DNA of 64,000 nt. Source: Nocardia niigatensis NBRC 100131. Lineage in GTDB: Bacteria; Actinomycetota; Actinomycetes; Mycobacteriales; Mycobacteriaceae. Each line of letters starts with the position of its first letter. Within the stretch, counting starts at the first letter, position 1. Positions 43,598 through 53,655 of this stretch are shown piece by piece. The stretch lies in NCBI RefSeq assembly GCF_000308655.1, contig NZ_BAGC01000108.1:58031-122030 (forward strand). Reading direction: 5' to 3'. The translations under genes were made by a program, and so were the position numbers. Below the pieces are notes generated by a model. It worked only from the letters and a program-made list of their open reading frames with translations. It was not told the origin of the DNA and did not search any database.

Positions 43598-44856
43598 CCT
43601 CGCCCGCGCCGGGTACCTGTCCCGTACCGCACGAGCCCGGTGCGGTGCCGCTGAGCGGCCCCCGCTTTCACACCGATCCGCACTCCCTCTATCGCGAGAT
43701 GCGCCGCGACCACGGGCCGGTGGCCGCGGTCGAGCTGCCCGGCGGAATTCCGGCCTGGCTGGTGCTCGGGTATCGGGAGATGCACCAGGTCACCAGTTCT
43801 CCCGAACTGTTCCCCCGCGATGTGAGCCTGTGGAATCAGTGGCCCAATATTCCGCCGGACTGGCCGCTGCTGCCCATGGTCGGCTCGCCCATGCCGTCGA
43901 TCTATTTCACCGCGGGCGCCGAGCATCGGCGGCACCTGGCCATGGTCGAGCCAGCGCTGGAGTCGGTGGATCCTTTCGAATTGCGCCGGGTCTGTGAGAG
44001 TTTGGCCGATCGGCTGATCGACGCCTTCTGCGGTCGCGGCCAGGCCGACCTGGTGGGCGAGTTCGCCGAACCGCTGCCCGTGCTCGTATTGGCCTGGCTG
44101 CTGGGCATTCCCGACTCGGAGGGCCCCGGGCTGGCACGGGCCATGAAGGCGCTCGCCGATGGCGGTGCGGACGCGCAGGCAGCGCACCTGCAGTTCATGC
44201 AGTACATCCAGCATCTGCTGGCGGTGAAGAAGGCCGCGCCGGGCGATGATCTGGTCTCGCGCATGCTGGCCTTTCCGGCGCCGTTCACCGACGAGGAGTA
44301 CGTCAACGACCTGATGGCCGTGACGGCCGCGGGCCATCTGCCGACGGCGGACTGGCTGGTCAATTCGGTTCGGCTGATGCTCACCGACGACCGGTTCGCA
44401 GCCGCACTGGGCGGCGGGCGGCGCAGTGTCGATCAGGCCATGAACGAGGTGCTGTGGGAGGACTCCCCCACCTCGATCCTGGCCGGCCGCTGGGCCGCGC
44501 GCGATACCCGCCTGGCAGACAGGACGATTCGCGCGGGCGATCTGCTGCTGCTCGGGCTGGCGGCGGCGAACACCGATCCGCATGTGCGCCAGGCGGTCGG
44601 CGAGACGGCCACCTACTCCGGCAACAACGCGCACTTCGCGTTCAGCCACGGCGAGTACCGCTGCCCGTTCCCGGCGCAGCAGATCGCGGAAGTGGTGGCG
44701 CGCACCGGGATCGAGGTGCTGCTGGACCGGCTGCCGGACATCGATCTGGCGGTGCCCGCGCAGAACCTGGTGCGGCGGCCATCGGCGTTCCTGCGTGGAA
44801 TGACTTCTCTTCCTGTTGTTTTCACTCCAGTTCGCGCTCTCGGAGGTTTCCAGTGA
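43594..44856 (+). CDS. Cytochrome P450 lacking the ExxR motif (CYP157-like) of the conservon
   Basis: A 420-residue P450 fold protein. The K-helix position normally occupied by ExxR reads NEVLWEDSP, and the heme loop is FSHGEYRCPFP, keeping only the axial Cys. The I-helix AAGHLPTADW also lacks the acid-alcohol pair. Streptomyces CYP157 proteins of conservons lack ExxR in the same way. It may bind heme but not activate oxygen normally. The ATG overlaps cvnD (ATGA); a second P450 follows with GTGA overlap. Confidence 0.85.
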   Translation: MTSPAPGTCPVPHEPGAVPLSGPRFHTDPHSLYREMRRDHGPVAAVELPGGIPAWLVLGYREMHQVTSSPELFPRDVSLWNQWPNIPPDWPLLPMVGSPMPSIYFTAGAEHRRHLAMVEPALESVDPFELRRVCESLADRLIDAFCGRGQADLVGEFAEPLPVLVLAWLLGIPDSEGPGLARAMKALADGGADAQAAHLQFMQYIQHLLAVKKAAPGDDLVSRMLAFPAPFTDEEYVNDLMAVTAAGHLPTADWLVNSVRLMLTDDRFAAALGGGRRSVDQAMNEVLWEDSPTSILAGRWAARDTRLADRTIRAGDLLLLGLAAANTDPHVRQAVGETATYSGNNAHFAFSHGEYRCPFPAQQIAEVVARTGIEVLLDRLPDIDLAVPAQNLVRRPSAFLRGMTSLPVVFTPVRALGGFQ

Positions 44857-46079
44857 GTTCCCCTTGCCCGCATGCCATCGCCATAGATCCGATGGTGGGT
44901 GATCTCGCCGGCGAGACCACCCGTCTCCGGGAAGCCGGGGCGATCACCCGGATCGATCTGCTCGGCGCCCCCGCCTGGACGATCACCGACCACACCATCG
45001 CCCGCCAGCTGCTCACCGACACCCGGCTGGTCAAGGACATCAACGCCTGGAAGCTGTGGCGCGACGGTGTCGTCACCCGGCAGTGGCCGCTGATCGGCAT
45101 GATCGACGCCGGCCGTTCCATGTTCACCGTGGACGGCCCGGAGCACCGCCGGCTGCGCATCAAGACCACGCAGGCGCTGACCCCGCGTCGGCTGGAAGCC
45201 TTGCGCCCCACCGTAGAACGGCTCACCAAGGAACTGCTCGACGATCTGGACGAGGTCGGCCGGGACGGCGCGGCGGTGGATCTCAAGCAGGTCGTCGCCT
45301 ACCCGCTGCCCATGCGGGTGATCTCCGAGCTCATGGGGGTGCCGCGCGCGGACCACCCGATGCTGCTGGACTGGTACAAGAAGTTCTTCTCCATGGTCAC
45401 TCCGCAGGATGAGCGGCTGCAGATCATCGAGGACATGGACGTCTACTTCACCGAGATGGTCCGCCGCAAGACCGCCGAACCCGGTGACGATCTCACCAGC
45501 GCACTCATCCTGGCCGACGAGGGTGGCGAGCTGCTCACCGAGGAAGAAGTGATCGGCAATCTGAAGGCGCTGGTCGCCGCAGGGCACGAGACCACCGTGA
45601 GCCTGATCCTGAATGCGGTGCGCGCCTTGCTGACCCGGCCCGAGCAGCTGGCCCGGGTGCGGTCGGGGGAGGTGGAGTGGAAGCAGGTCATCGAGGAGAC
45701 GCTGCGCTGGGACGGCCCGGTCACCCACCTGCTCATGCGCTTCGCCACCGAGGACATCACGGTGGGCGGCACCGTGATCGAGCAGGGTGAGGGCGTCGTC
45801 ATGTCCTACCGTGCCATCGGCCGCGACACCGCCGTCTTCGGCGAGGACGCCGACGAATTCGACATCACCCGGCCGAGCGCGCACCGCAATATCTCCTTCG
45901 GCTACGGGCCGCACATCTGCCCGGGTGCCGCCCTGGCCCGTCTGGAGGCAGGCATCGCCCTGCCCGCCCTGTTCGACCGCTTCCCGGACCTCCGCCTGGC
46001 CACCCCGGCCGAGGAGATCGTCAACCTCCCTGTCATGACCCAGAACGACATCGCCGCCATGCCGATTCACCTGGGCTGA
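44853..46079 (+). CDS. Cytochrome P450 (CYP154-like) of the conservon
   Basis: A 408-residue canonical P450 with I-helix AAGHETT, K-helix EETLR and heme loop FGYGPHICPG. It pairs with the ExxR-less P450 upstream, as CYP157-CYP154 pairs do in Streptomyces conservons. Those enzymes hydroxylate various small molecules and natural substrates are mostly unknown. The GTG start overlaps the preceding stop (GTGA). It ends the operon; the next gene begins 84 bases later. Confidence 0.9.
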   Translation: MSSPCPHAIAIDPMVGDLAGETTRLREAGAITRIDLLGAPAWTITDHTIARQLLTDTRLVKDINAWKLWRDGVVTRQWPLIGMIDAGRSMFTVDGPEHRRLRIKTTQALTPRRLEALRPTVERLTKELLDDLDEVGRDGAAVDLKQVVAYPLPMRVISELMGVPRADHPMLLDWYKKFFSMVTPQDERLQIIEDMDVYFTEMVRRKTAEPGDDLTSALILADEGGELLTEEEVIGNLKALVAAGHETTVSLILNAVRALLTRPEQLARVRSGEVEWKQVIEETLRWDGPVTHLLMRFATEDITVGGTVIEQGEGVVMSYRAIGRDTAVFGEDADEFDITRPSAHRNISFGYGPHICPGAALARLEAGIALPALFDRFPDLRLATPAEEIVNLPVMTQNDIAAMPIHLG

Positions 46080-46163
46080 ACCGAATCCGGCCCCGGCGCG
46101 TCCGGATCCGGCCCGGCGAGCCGTTCACGCGGTCGCCCGACGACTCCTGGCACACTCTGGCGG

Positions 46164-46871
46164 ATGACGACCAAGGGAGTGCTGCTGTCGGCGACCGCGT
46201 GCGCGGTCCTGCTCATCGCCGGATGCGGCGGAAGCGATGGTTCCTCGAAATCGGATAACGCACCGAGTACGCCCCGCGACCAGCTGGTACTCGTCGAATC
46301 CGAGTTCCCGGCGGGCGCCAAGAAGATGGACATCCCGCAGGACAAGCTGCAGACGTCCCTCGCGGGTACCACCGGCTCGCTGGCGAATGCGACGGTCACA
46401 CCGGAGGATTGCCGCGGGCCCAAGGTCGATCTGGCGGCCGCCGCCAATGACATGCTCGCCAAGTCGACGTTCTCCGTGGCGTCCACCCCCGACCTGACCA
46501 ATTACGTCGACTACGTCTCCGGCACGGCGATGGATCTGTCGAAAATGGCCGACAATTACGCCAAATGCCCGGAGGTTAAGGTCACCACCACCGGCTCCGG
46601 CGACCCGGTCGACACCACCACCAAGTTCGAGAAACTGACGGTTCCGGGCGCGCTCGCCGGAACCGGCGCCCTCGCCTACCGCTCCTCCAGCTCGAGCAGC
46701 GTGGCAGGCTCGGGCTTCCCGATCTCCCAGACCACCTACGAGGGCTACGCGACCCTGCGCGGCGTGACGGTCGGTGTCCGGGCCACCTCCCTGGGCAGCT
46801 CCGTCCCGGACCAGGCCGTCTTCGACAAGTTCTTCACCGCCGCTGTCCAGAAAGTCCAGAACGCCAAGTAG
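46164..46871 (+). CDS. Lipoprotein of unknown function
   Basis: A 235-residue secreted lipoprotein: signal peptide with lipobox LIAGC (Cys21 would be lipid-anchored), then a Gly/Ser/Asp linker and one compact domain of about 180 residues. Two cysteine pairs (near 83 and 134) may bond. It resembles uncharacterised mycobacterial lipoproteins of the LpqN/PknH-sensor-like type in size and composition, but no family is certain. It would sit on the outer face of the membrane. Confidence 0.7.
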   Translation: MTTKGVLLSATACAVLLIAGCGGSDGSSKSDNAPSTPRDQLVLVESEFPAGAKKMDIPQDKLQTSLAGTTGSLANATVTPEDCRGPKVDLAAAANDMLAKSTFSVASTPDLTNYVDYVSGTAMDLSKMADNYAKCPEVKVTTTGSGDPVDTTTKFEKLTVPGALAGTGALAYRSSSSSSVAGSGFPISQTTYEGYATLRGVTVGVRATSLGSSVPDQAVFDKFFTAAVQKVQNAK

Positions 46872-47095
46872 TTTCGCGGCCACGTGCCGTCGCGAGGCAG
46901 CCACTGCCGTCAGGACCTCATGGCCTCTGTCATGGCCCGGAAACCCAGCGTCGACGTTGGTTTCGTGGCCCGAGACGCGGGTATTCAGCGCCGGAACCGG
47001 GACGAAACGCGGGCACCGATGTATTGCGACACGCTCATTTCGGGCACCGGCCCTGCTACCTTCGACATGCGGTACCTCAAGGCAAGGAGCATGCC

Positions 47096-47359
47096 ATGGG
47101 CATCATCACGATGATCATCATCGGCCTCATCGCGGGCGCGATCGCCCGCCTTCTGGTCCCCGGCAAGGAGGATTTCGGCATCATCTGGACCGTCGTCCTC
47201 GGCATCATCGGCGGTTATGTCGGCGGCACCCTGGGCAGCATGGTGTTCGCCCCACACAAGTTCAGCGTCCATCCCCCGGTCCAGCACACCTTCCTCGGCG
47301 CCATCATCGGCGCCATCGTGGTGCTGGTCATCTACAAGTGGATCAGGGCCCGCGTCTGA
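47096..47359 (+). CDS. GlsB/YeaQ/YmgE family stress-response membrane protein
   Basis: An 87-residue protein with three membrane helices and the family pattern IIGLIAGAIARLLVPGK at the N-terminus, then GIIGGYVGGTLG. Such transglycosylase-associated proteins are induced by envelope stress; their activity is unknown. The ATG at 47096 follows an AAGGAG site. A terminator hairpin follows at 47386. Confidence 0.92.
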   Translation: MGIITMIIIGLIAGAIARLLVPGKEDFGIIWTVVLGIIGGYVGGTLGSMVFAPHKFSVHPPVQHTFLGAIIGAIVVLVIYKWIRARV

Positions 47360-47385
47360 CCCCTGCCGCACAACCGAATACGACA

Positions 47386-47421
47386 GAGGAGCGGGGCCGC
47401 TGTATCGCGACCCCGCCCCTC
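47386..47421 (+). terminator. Hairpin terminator after the GlsB-family gene
   Basis: GAGGAGCGGGG pairs with CCCCGCCCCTC (ten of eleven pairs) around a 14-base loop, 27 bases after the stop, followed by a short TTG stretch. Confidence 0.6.
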
Positions 47422-47579
47422 TTGCGTCGACAGCCTTGCGCGCGATGAGGGGTCCGCACAATCCCGCCGTCACGACGCCGTCCCCACGGCGCCCTCGGCC
47501 GCAGGTGGTCCACGGCCCGAGCTCTTACTACGTACCTACTAAGTAGATACGTAGAACATAGCAGTGCCCGGGGCCGGGA

Positions 47580-49082
47580 TCAATGAGGTTCGGCGAGGAG
47601 GGCCAGGAGAAGTTCGGCTCGGGTTCGGGCGTTGTCGAGGTCGCGGCCCAGGAGGGTGGCGGCGGCGGTGATGCGTTTGCGGAGGGTGTGGCGGTGGATG
47701 CCGAGGGCCGCGGCGGCGGATTCCCACTGGCCGTTGGCCTCGAGGAAGGCGCGGAGGGTGGAAACGAGAGCGGTGCTGTAGCGGCGGTCGTGGTCCCGCA
47801 GTGGAGCGAGGTGGGTGTGAGCCAGGGTGGTGAGGGCCTCGCGGGTGGCGGGGATGGCCAAGAGCGTCAAGGTCGTGAAGTCGGTGGGCGGGGCGCCGCG
47901 TTCGGCCGCGGCGGCGGCCAGGTGGGCCGAGTCGGCGGCGGCGCGGAGGTCACGGACCCGGTGGGGGCCGGAAAGCCCGAGGCGGATGAGAGATCGTGCG
48001 CTGCCCAGCGTTTCGGGACGGATTAGAGCGGGAACTGCGATACCGGCGGGCAGCACGACCAGCACGCGGGTCGAATCCTGGTGCAGGAACAGCGGATGGC
48101 CGGCCGCGAGCACGGCGGCGGAGAGCGCCGCGCCGGCGGTATCGGCGACATCGGCCGAATCACAGTCGGCGACCAGGACTCTGATGCGTCCGTGCGCATC
48201 GGCCGCCCGGTCGAGCTGCCCCCATGCGGGAGCCGGATCGGTGGGCGCGCCCAGCAGCAGACCCAGGGCCAGAGAGTTGAGCCGATGCTGTGCCGCGTGC
48301 AGCCGGTCCGGTTGCTCGAAGTTCAGGGCCAGCAGGGAATTGGCGTGACCGAGGAGGATCTGGTCCACGTGCCCCAGCGGTGTTTCGCTCACTACGACCA
48401 GGTCGCCGTGGTGGCGGCGGCCGACGCCGATGCGCTGATGGGTGATCGCGCCCGAGTCGTCGGCGCTCACCCCGGCCGCGGCCGGGCCGCGGGACAGCAC
48501 AGTCCGCACGCGGGCGAGCAGTTCCGGCCCGGGTTGCGCTGGGTGGCAATCGATCACGGCTCCGGCGGGGTCGAACACCAGCACGGTCGCGCCGAGTGAG
48601 CTCGCCAGTTCCCGCACGATGGCCCCGCTGCCGGATCGGATGAGCGCACGGGTCATGCGCGGCTGGGCCCGGCCGGCCCGCAGGACGGCGTCGTAGCGGA
48701 GTTCGGCGATGCGGGCCGACACCTGCTTCACGATGGCGGCGAAGGCCGTCGCGAGGGGCACTTCGAACAGGGGGATGCCGATCTCGTCGGCGGCCGCGAT
48801 GAGCTCCGATGGCACCTCGTCGTGGGTCAGGCCGGTGCCGAAGCCGATGCCCGCGACGCCGCACCGATCCAGCCCGCGCACGTATTCGGCGCGCCCGGGC
48901 CCGTCCGGCGGCAACCGCATACCGGTGGTGAGCACGAGTTCGCCGCCGGAGAGCCAGCGGAACGGGCTGTCCAGTTCGGTGGTGACGACGAGGTCGATCT
49001 CGCGGCGCACGCCGGCGGCCCCGCCGCGCAGCCGCAGCGCGAGGTCGGGCTGGGCCAGCACCCAGCCGAGGGAAACGGCCAT
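47580..49082 (-). CDS. PucR family transcriptional regulator, probably of gabTD
   Basis: A 500-residue regulator. Residues 1-130 form the PucR N-terminal domain (LGWVLAQPDLALRLRGG, SGGELVLTTGMRLP); a GGDEF-like core lies in the middle; residues 440-490 form the PucR C-terminal helix-turn-helix (LRAFLEANGQWESAAAALGI and HRHTLRKRITAAATLLGRDL). Members respond to nitrogen or purine metabolites. It is divergent from gabT with 124 bases between, so it most likely controls the GABA operon. The ATG at 49082 opens the domain. Confidence 0.88.
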   Translation of the reverse strand: MAVSLGWVLAQPDLALRLRGGAAGVRREIDLVVTTELDSPFRWLSGGELVLTTGMRLPPDGPGRAEYVRGLDRCGVAGIGFGTGLTHDEVPSELIAAADEIGIPLFEVPLATAFAAIVKQVSARIAELRYDAVLRAGRAQPRMTRALIRSGSGAIVRELASSLGATVLVFDPAGAVIDCHPAQPGPELLARVRTVLSRGPAAAGVSADDSGAITHQRIGVGRRHHGDLVVVSETPLGHVDQILLGHANSLLALNFEQPDRLHAAQHRLNSLALGLLLGAPTDPAPAWGQLDRAADAHGRIRVLVADCDSADVADTAGAALSAAVLAAGHPLFLHQDSTRVLVVLPAGIAVPALIRPETLGSARSLIRLGLSGPHRVRDLRAAADSAHLAAAAAERGAPPTDFTTLTLLAIPATREALTTLAHTHLAPLRDHDRRYSTALVSTLRAFLEANGQWESAAAALGIHRHTLRKRITAAATLLGRDLDNARTRAELLLALLAEPH

Positions 49083-49206
49083 CGGCCGAAGTGTACAGAT
49101 CGTCGATTCCCAACCGGCGTGTTGTCCAATTCGGCACGGGTGATCCCGGGTTCCGTGCCGCAGACTGAGGACCGCCGTCATCGACCTTCGACCGGGAGAA
49201 TTCGCC

Positions 49207-50550
49207 ATGACCTCGATCGACTATCGCCTGCCGCAGCGTCGCCACCTCGTCACCGAACTGCCGGGTCCGCGGTCCCGGGCGCTGACCGCGCGCCGGCAGG
49301 CCGCCGTGGCGGCGGGGGTCGGGTCGTCGGTGCCGGTGTACGCGGCCGACGCCGACGGCGGAGTCATCGTCGATATGGACGGGAACTCGCTGATCGATCT
49401 GGGCTCGGGCATCGCGGTCACCTCGGTCGGCGCGTCCAATCCGGAGGTGGCGGCCGCGGTCGCCGAGCAGGCCGCGCGGTTCACGCACACCTGCTTCATG
49501 GTCACGCCCTACGAGGGCTATGTGCGCGTTGCCGAGGAGCTGGCCGCGCTCACTCCGGGCGACTTCGACAAGCGGACCGTGCTGTTCAACTCGGGCGCGG
49601 AGGCGGTGGAGAACGCGGTGAAGGTGGCGCGCCTGGCGACCGGCCGCCCGGCGGTGGTCGCGTTCGATCACGCCTATCACGGCCGCACCAACCTGACCAT
49701 GGCGCTGACCGCGAAATCCATGCCTTACAAGGCGCATTTCGGCCCGTTCGCGCCGGAGATCCACCGCATGCCCATGTCGTACCCGTACCGCGACGAGCCG
49801 GGCATGGCCGGGGAACAGGCGGCGCGACGGGCGATTTCGCGGATCGAGGTGCAGATCGGGGCCGATTCGCTGGCCGCGATCATCATCGAGCCGATCATGG
49901 GCGAGGGCGGATTCATCGTGCCCGCTCCGGGATTCCTTGCCACGCTGGCGGATTGGGCACGTTCGCACGGGGTGGTATTCATCGCCGACGAGGTGCAGAC
50001 CGGATTCGCCCGCACCGGAGCGTGGTTCGCGTGCGAGCACGAGGGCATCGAGCCGGACATCATCACCATGGCCAAGGGCATCGCGGGCGGCATGCCGCTG
50101 TCGGCGATCACCGGGCGCGCCGAACTGCTGGACGCGGTGCATCCGGGCGGACTGGGCGGCACCTACGGCGGCAATCCGGTGGCGTGCGCGGCGGCGCTGG
50201 CCGGTATCGAGGTGATGCGATCGCTGGACCTCCTCGCCCGGGCGCGGGCCATCGAGACCTTCGCCATGCCGCGCCTGCGCGAACTGGCCGCCGCCACCGG
50301 CGTCATCGGTGACCTGCGCGGCCGGGGCGCGATGCTCGCCGTCGAGTTCGTCCTGCCCGGCACCGACACCCCCGATCCGGGGCTCACCAAAGCCATTGCC
50401 GCCGAGGCGCTCTCACGCGGCGTGGTGCTGCTCACCTGCGGCACCTATGGGAACGTCATCCGGCTGCTGCCCCCGCTGGTGATCGGCGACGACCTGTTCG
50501 CCGACGGGCTCGGGGTGCTGGCCGAGACGGTGCGGGATCTGACCCGCTGA
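49207..50550 (+). CDS. gabT: 4-aminobutyrate--2-oxoglutarate transaminase
   Basis: A 447-residue class III aminotransferase using PLP. The cofactor lysine is Lys290 in ITMAKGIAGG, with Asp261 (IADEVQTGF) pairing to the PLP ring, and NSGAEAVENAVKVAR as the phosphate-binding region. It converts GABA and 2-oxoglutarate to succinate semialdehyde and glutamate. The next gene, 34 bases on, is the matching dehydrogenase, which supports the substrate over other omega-amino acids. Confidence 0.92.
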   Translation: MTSIDYRLPQRRHLVTELPGPRSRALTARRQAAVAAGVGSSVPVYAADADGGVIVDMDGNSLIDLGSGIAVTSVGASNPEVAAAVAEQAARFTHTCFMVTPYEGYVRVAEELAALTPGDFDKRTVLFNSGAEAVENAVKVARLATGRPAVVAFDHAYHGRTNLTMALTAKSMPYKAHFGPFAPEIHRMPMSYPYRDEPGMAGEQAARRAISRIEVQIGADSLAAIIIEPIMGEGGFIVPAPGFLATLADWARSHGVVFIADEVQTGFARTGAWFACEHEGIEPDIITMAKGIAGGMPLSAITGRAELLDAVHPGGLGGTYGGNPVACAAALAGIEVMRSLDLLARARAIETFAMPRLRELAAATGVIGDLRGRGAMLAVEFVLPGTDTPDPGLTKAIAAEALSRGVVLLTCGTYGNVIRLLPPLVIGDDLFADGLGVLAETVRDLTR

Positions 50551-50584
50551 GTTCGAAATCCGATGAGTACGAGGAGAACCCGCG

Positions 50585-52039
50585 ATGCGTGATGTGGCCG
50601 AACTGCTGGCGGCCGTGCCGGCCCAGCTCTGGATCGGCGGGGAGCAGGTTCCGGCGAGCGACGGCGGCACCTTCCCCGTGCACGATCCGGCGACCGGCGA
50701 GGTCCTCGTCGAGGTGGCCGACGCCACCCCCGCCGACGGGGCGCGGGCCCTGGACGCCGCGGTCGCGGCGCAGGCCGCCTGGGCGGCCACGCCTGCCCGG
50801 GAGCGGGCCGAGATCCTGCGCCACGCTTGGGAATTGGTCATGGCGCGCCGCGACGACTTCGCGCTGCTCATGACCCTGGAAATGGGCAAGCCGCTGGCCG
50901 AGGCGCAGGGCGAGGTCACCTACGGCGGCGAATTCCTGCGCTGGTTCGGCGAGGAGGCGGTGCGCGTCAACGGCCGCTACACGCCGTCGCCGTCGGGGAA
51001 CGGCCGCATCCTGGTCACCAAGCAGCCCGTCGGGCCGACCCTGGCCATCACCCCGTGGAACTTCCCGCTGGCCATGGGCACCCGCAAGATCGCGCCGGCG
51101 TTCGCGGCGGGCTGCACCATGGTGGTCAAGCCGGCCGGTGAGACGCCGCTGACCATGCTCCTGCTGGGTGAGGTCTTCGCCGACGCCGGGCTGCCGGCGG
51201 GCGCGCTGTCGATCCTGCCGACGTCGAAGTCCGCGCGCCTGACCGATCCCCTGTTCGAGGACGATCGCCTGCGCAAGGTGACCTTCACCGGCTCCACCCC
51301 GGTCGGCAAAACCCTGCTCGCGCAATCGGCTTCGCGGGTGCTGCGCACGTCGATGGAGCTCGGCGGCAATGCGCCCTTCCTGGTGTTCGCCGACGCCGAC
51401 CTGGACGCGGCGGTGGACGGCGCCATGGCCGCCAAGATGCGCAATATCGGTGAGGCGTGCACGGCCGCCAATCGATTCCATGTCGACAATGCGGTCCTCG
51501 AAGAGTTCACCACGCGCCTGACCGAGCGCATGCGCGGGCTGAAGATCGGGCCCGGAACCCTGGAAGGCGTGCAGGTCGGGCCGCTGATCACCGAGAAGCA
51601 GCGTAATTCCGTCGCCGAGCTGGTGGCGGACGCGGTCGAGAAGGGCGCGACGGTCGCCACCGGCGGCGCCGCCGTGCCGGGAGCGGGCTGGTTCTACGAG
51701 CCGACCGTGCTGGCCGAGGTGCCCGCGGACGCGCGCATCCTGCGCGAGGAGGTGTTCGGCCCGGTCGCCGCCATTACCGGATTCGACGGCGAGGCCGCCG
51801 GTATCGCGGCAGCCAATGACACCGAATTCGGTTTGGCCGCCTACATTTACACCCGCGATCTGGAGCGCGCGCTGCGGGTGTCCGAGGCGCTGGAATCCGG
51901 GATGGTGGGCGTGAACCGGGGCATCATCTCCGATGTGGCCGCGCCGTTCGGCGGCGTGAAGCAGTCCGGGCTGGGCCGGGAGGCCGGGGTCGAGGGCATC
52001 GAGGAATACCTGGAGGCCAAGTACATCGCTCTGCCGTAG
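50585..52039 (+). CDS. gabD: NAD(P)-dependent succinate-semialdehyde dehydrogenase
   Basis: A 484-residue aldehyde dehydrogenase. Motifs: PWNFPLAMGTRKIAPAFAAG for cofactor entry, FTGSTPVGK, the general-base Glu in ELGGNAPFLV and catalytic Cys in GEACTAANR. Together with gabT it turns GABA into succinate for the TCA cycle. An AGGAG site lies before the ATG at 50585. The pair is expected to be induced through the PucR regulator. Confidence 0.92.
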   Translation: MRDVAELLAAVPAQLWIGGEQVPASDGGTFPVHDPATGEVLVEVADATPADGARALDAAVAAQAAWAATPARERAEILRHAWELVMARRDDFALLMTLEMGKPLAEAQGEVTYGGEFLRWFGEEAVRVNGRYTPSPSGNGRILVTKQPVGPTLAITPWNFPLAMGTRKIAPAFAAGCTMVVKPAGETPLTMLLLGEVFADAGLPAGALSILPTSKSARLTDPLFEDDRLRKVTFTGSTPVGKTLLAQSASRVLRTSMELGGNAPFLVFADADLDAAVDGAMAAKMRNIGEACTAANRFHVDNAVLEEFTTRLTERMRGLKIGPGTLEGVQVGPLITEKQRNSVAELVADAVEKGATVATGGAAVPGAGWFYEPTVLAEVPADARILREEVFGPVAAITGFDGEAAGIAAANDTEFGLAAYIYTRDLERALRVSEALESGMVGVNRGIISDVAAPFGGVKQSGLGREAGVEGIEEYLEAKYIALP

Positions 52040-52158
52040 CGGGCGCCGAAAGTCATGGAACCACCCTGGCGACATTCCCTGCGGAAACCGCTACCCGCCA
52101 GTAGCATTTTACCGTAAGCCCAACGGGGTGAACGACTTTCGATCGCACGGGATGGTCC

Positions 52159-53655
52159 ATGACAGCACCGGCCGCAGGAAGCAGCGAACTCCACCCGCCA
52201 CGATGGCAACCCGCACCCATGCGCTGGCACAACACACCGGTCACCTGGGGTCAGTCCTGGCGGCTGGCGCTGGGACTGCCCGGGCGGATCCGGGAGCGCA
52301 CAATCATGCAGTACCTGGCATCGGATCTGCCGGGCCAGGACGATGTGCTGGTCGCCCGGTTGCCGATGGCGAAGTACGTCGTGGTGCGCAGTCCGGAACT
52401 GGTCCGGCACGTGCTGATCGGCAATCACGAGAACTATGTGCGCGGTGCCGAATTCGACATGCTCGCAGTCGTTTTCGGCCAAGGTCTGGTGACGCAGCGC
52501 GACGACCGGCTCTACCACCGCAACAAGCGCCTGGTGCAGCCGATCTTCGCGCGCAGCGCCATCGACCAGTTCGCGGTACCCATGGTCGAGGCGGCACAGG
52601 AGGCGGCCACCCGGCTGCGGCAGGCCGGTGCGCCGGTCGACGTGGGCGTGGAGATGACCCGGCTCATGCTGGATATCGTGGCGCGCACCATGTTCGGCGC
52701 CGATCTGGACGGGCCGATCTCGAAGATCAAGCTCGAGCGGCTGCTCAAGTTCTTCGGGGTGGGCGTGGTCACCAATGTGAGCCGCACGCTGCGGCCGCTG
52801 TCCATGTGGCTGGTGCGCCGCACCGAGAAGCCGGAGAAGCAGGCGGGCTCACGGATTCCGATCCGGGCCGTCCGCGCCGCGGCGTGGACGGTGGCCCCGC
52901 ACATCATGTTCGAGCTGCGCGGCATCGAGAAGGCGGTGGCCGGAATCATTTCCGACCATCGTGGGGGCCGCATCACCCGCAAGGACAATCTACTCGGCCT
53001 GCTCATGGCCGCCACCGATCCCGAGACCGGGCACTGCTACACCGATCTCGAGATCCGGGACGAGCTCATGACGTTCATCGGGGCGGGCATGGAGACGTCG
53101 GCCACCGCGCTGACCTGGGTGTGGAAGCTGCTCGCCGACCATCCCGAGGTACGGCAGCGCCTGCACGAGGAGCTCGACTCGGTGCTCGGCGGGCGTACCC
53201 CCACCGCCGCCGATGTGGACAAGCTGGTGTGGACCAAGGCCATCTTCCTGGAGACGATGCGCCTGTATCCGCCGATCATGGCGTTCAGCAAGGTGGCGCT
53301 GGGCGAGGACGTGCTGGCGGGCTACCGCATCAAGCCGGGCACCACCATCATGATCAGCATGCACGGCGTGCACGGCAATCCCCGGGTGTGGGATCGGGCG
53401 GGCGAATTCGATCCGACACGCTATCTGCCGGAGAACATGACCCGGCCGCATCGGGAGGCGTCACTGGCGTTCGGTGCGGGCAAGCGGATCTGCATCGCGC
53501 AGAACTTCGCGACCATGGAGGTGGTGCTGGCCATCGCCACCATCGCCCAGCAGCTGGATCTGCGGATCGCCACGAACGAGCCCATCCGGCCGCAGCTTTC
53601 GTTCATCGGCGCGCCGGACAAGCCACTGCTCATGCGGGCGGTGCCGCGGGACTGA
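52159..53655 (+). CDS. Cytochrome P450 with long-chain (class-E-like) features
   Basis: A 498-residue P450, longer than usual bacterial forms. I-helix reads FIGAGMETSATALTW, K-helix ETMR and the heme loop FGAGKRICIAQN, where the last Gly of the motif is Ala. The helix pattern resembles CYP102/CYP4-type enzymes that hydroxylate fatty acids. No redox partner is next to it. Its stop abuts the stop of the convergent AraC-type gene (TGATCA). Confidence 0.9.
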   Translation: MTAPAAGSSELHPPRWQPAPMRWHNTPVTWGQSWRLALGLPGRIRERTIMQYLASDLPGQDDVLVARLPMAKYVVVRSPELVRHVLIGNHENYVRGAEFDMLAVVFGQGLVTQRDDRLYHRNKRLVQPIFARSAIDQFAVPMVEAAQEAATRLRQAGAPVDVGVEMTRLMLDIVARTMFGADLDGPISKIKLERLLKFFGVGVVTNVSRTLRPLSMWLVRRTEKPEKQAGSRIPIRAVRAAAWTVAPHIMFELRGIEKAVAGIISDHRGGRITRKDNLLGLLMAATDPETGHCYTDLEIRDELMTFIGAGMETSATALTWVWKLLADHPEVRQRLHEELDSVLGGRTPTAADVDKLVWTKAIFLETMRLYPPIMAFSKVALGEDVLAGYRIKPGTTIMISMHGVHGNPRVWDRAGEFDPTRYLPENMTRPHREASLAFGAGKRICIAQNFATMEVVLAIATIAQQLDLRIATNEPIRPQLSFIGAPDKPLLMRAVPRD

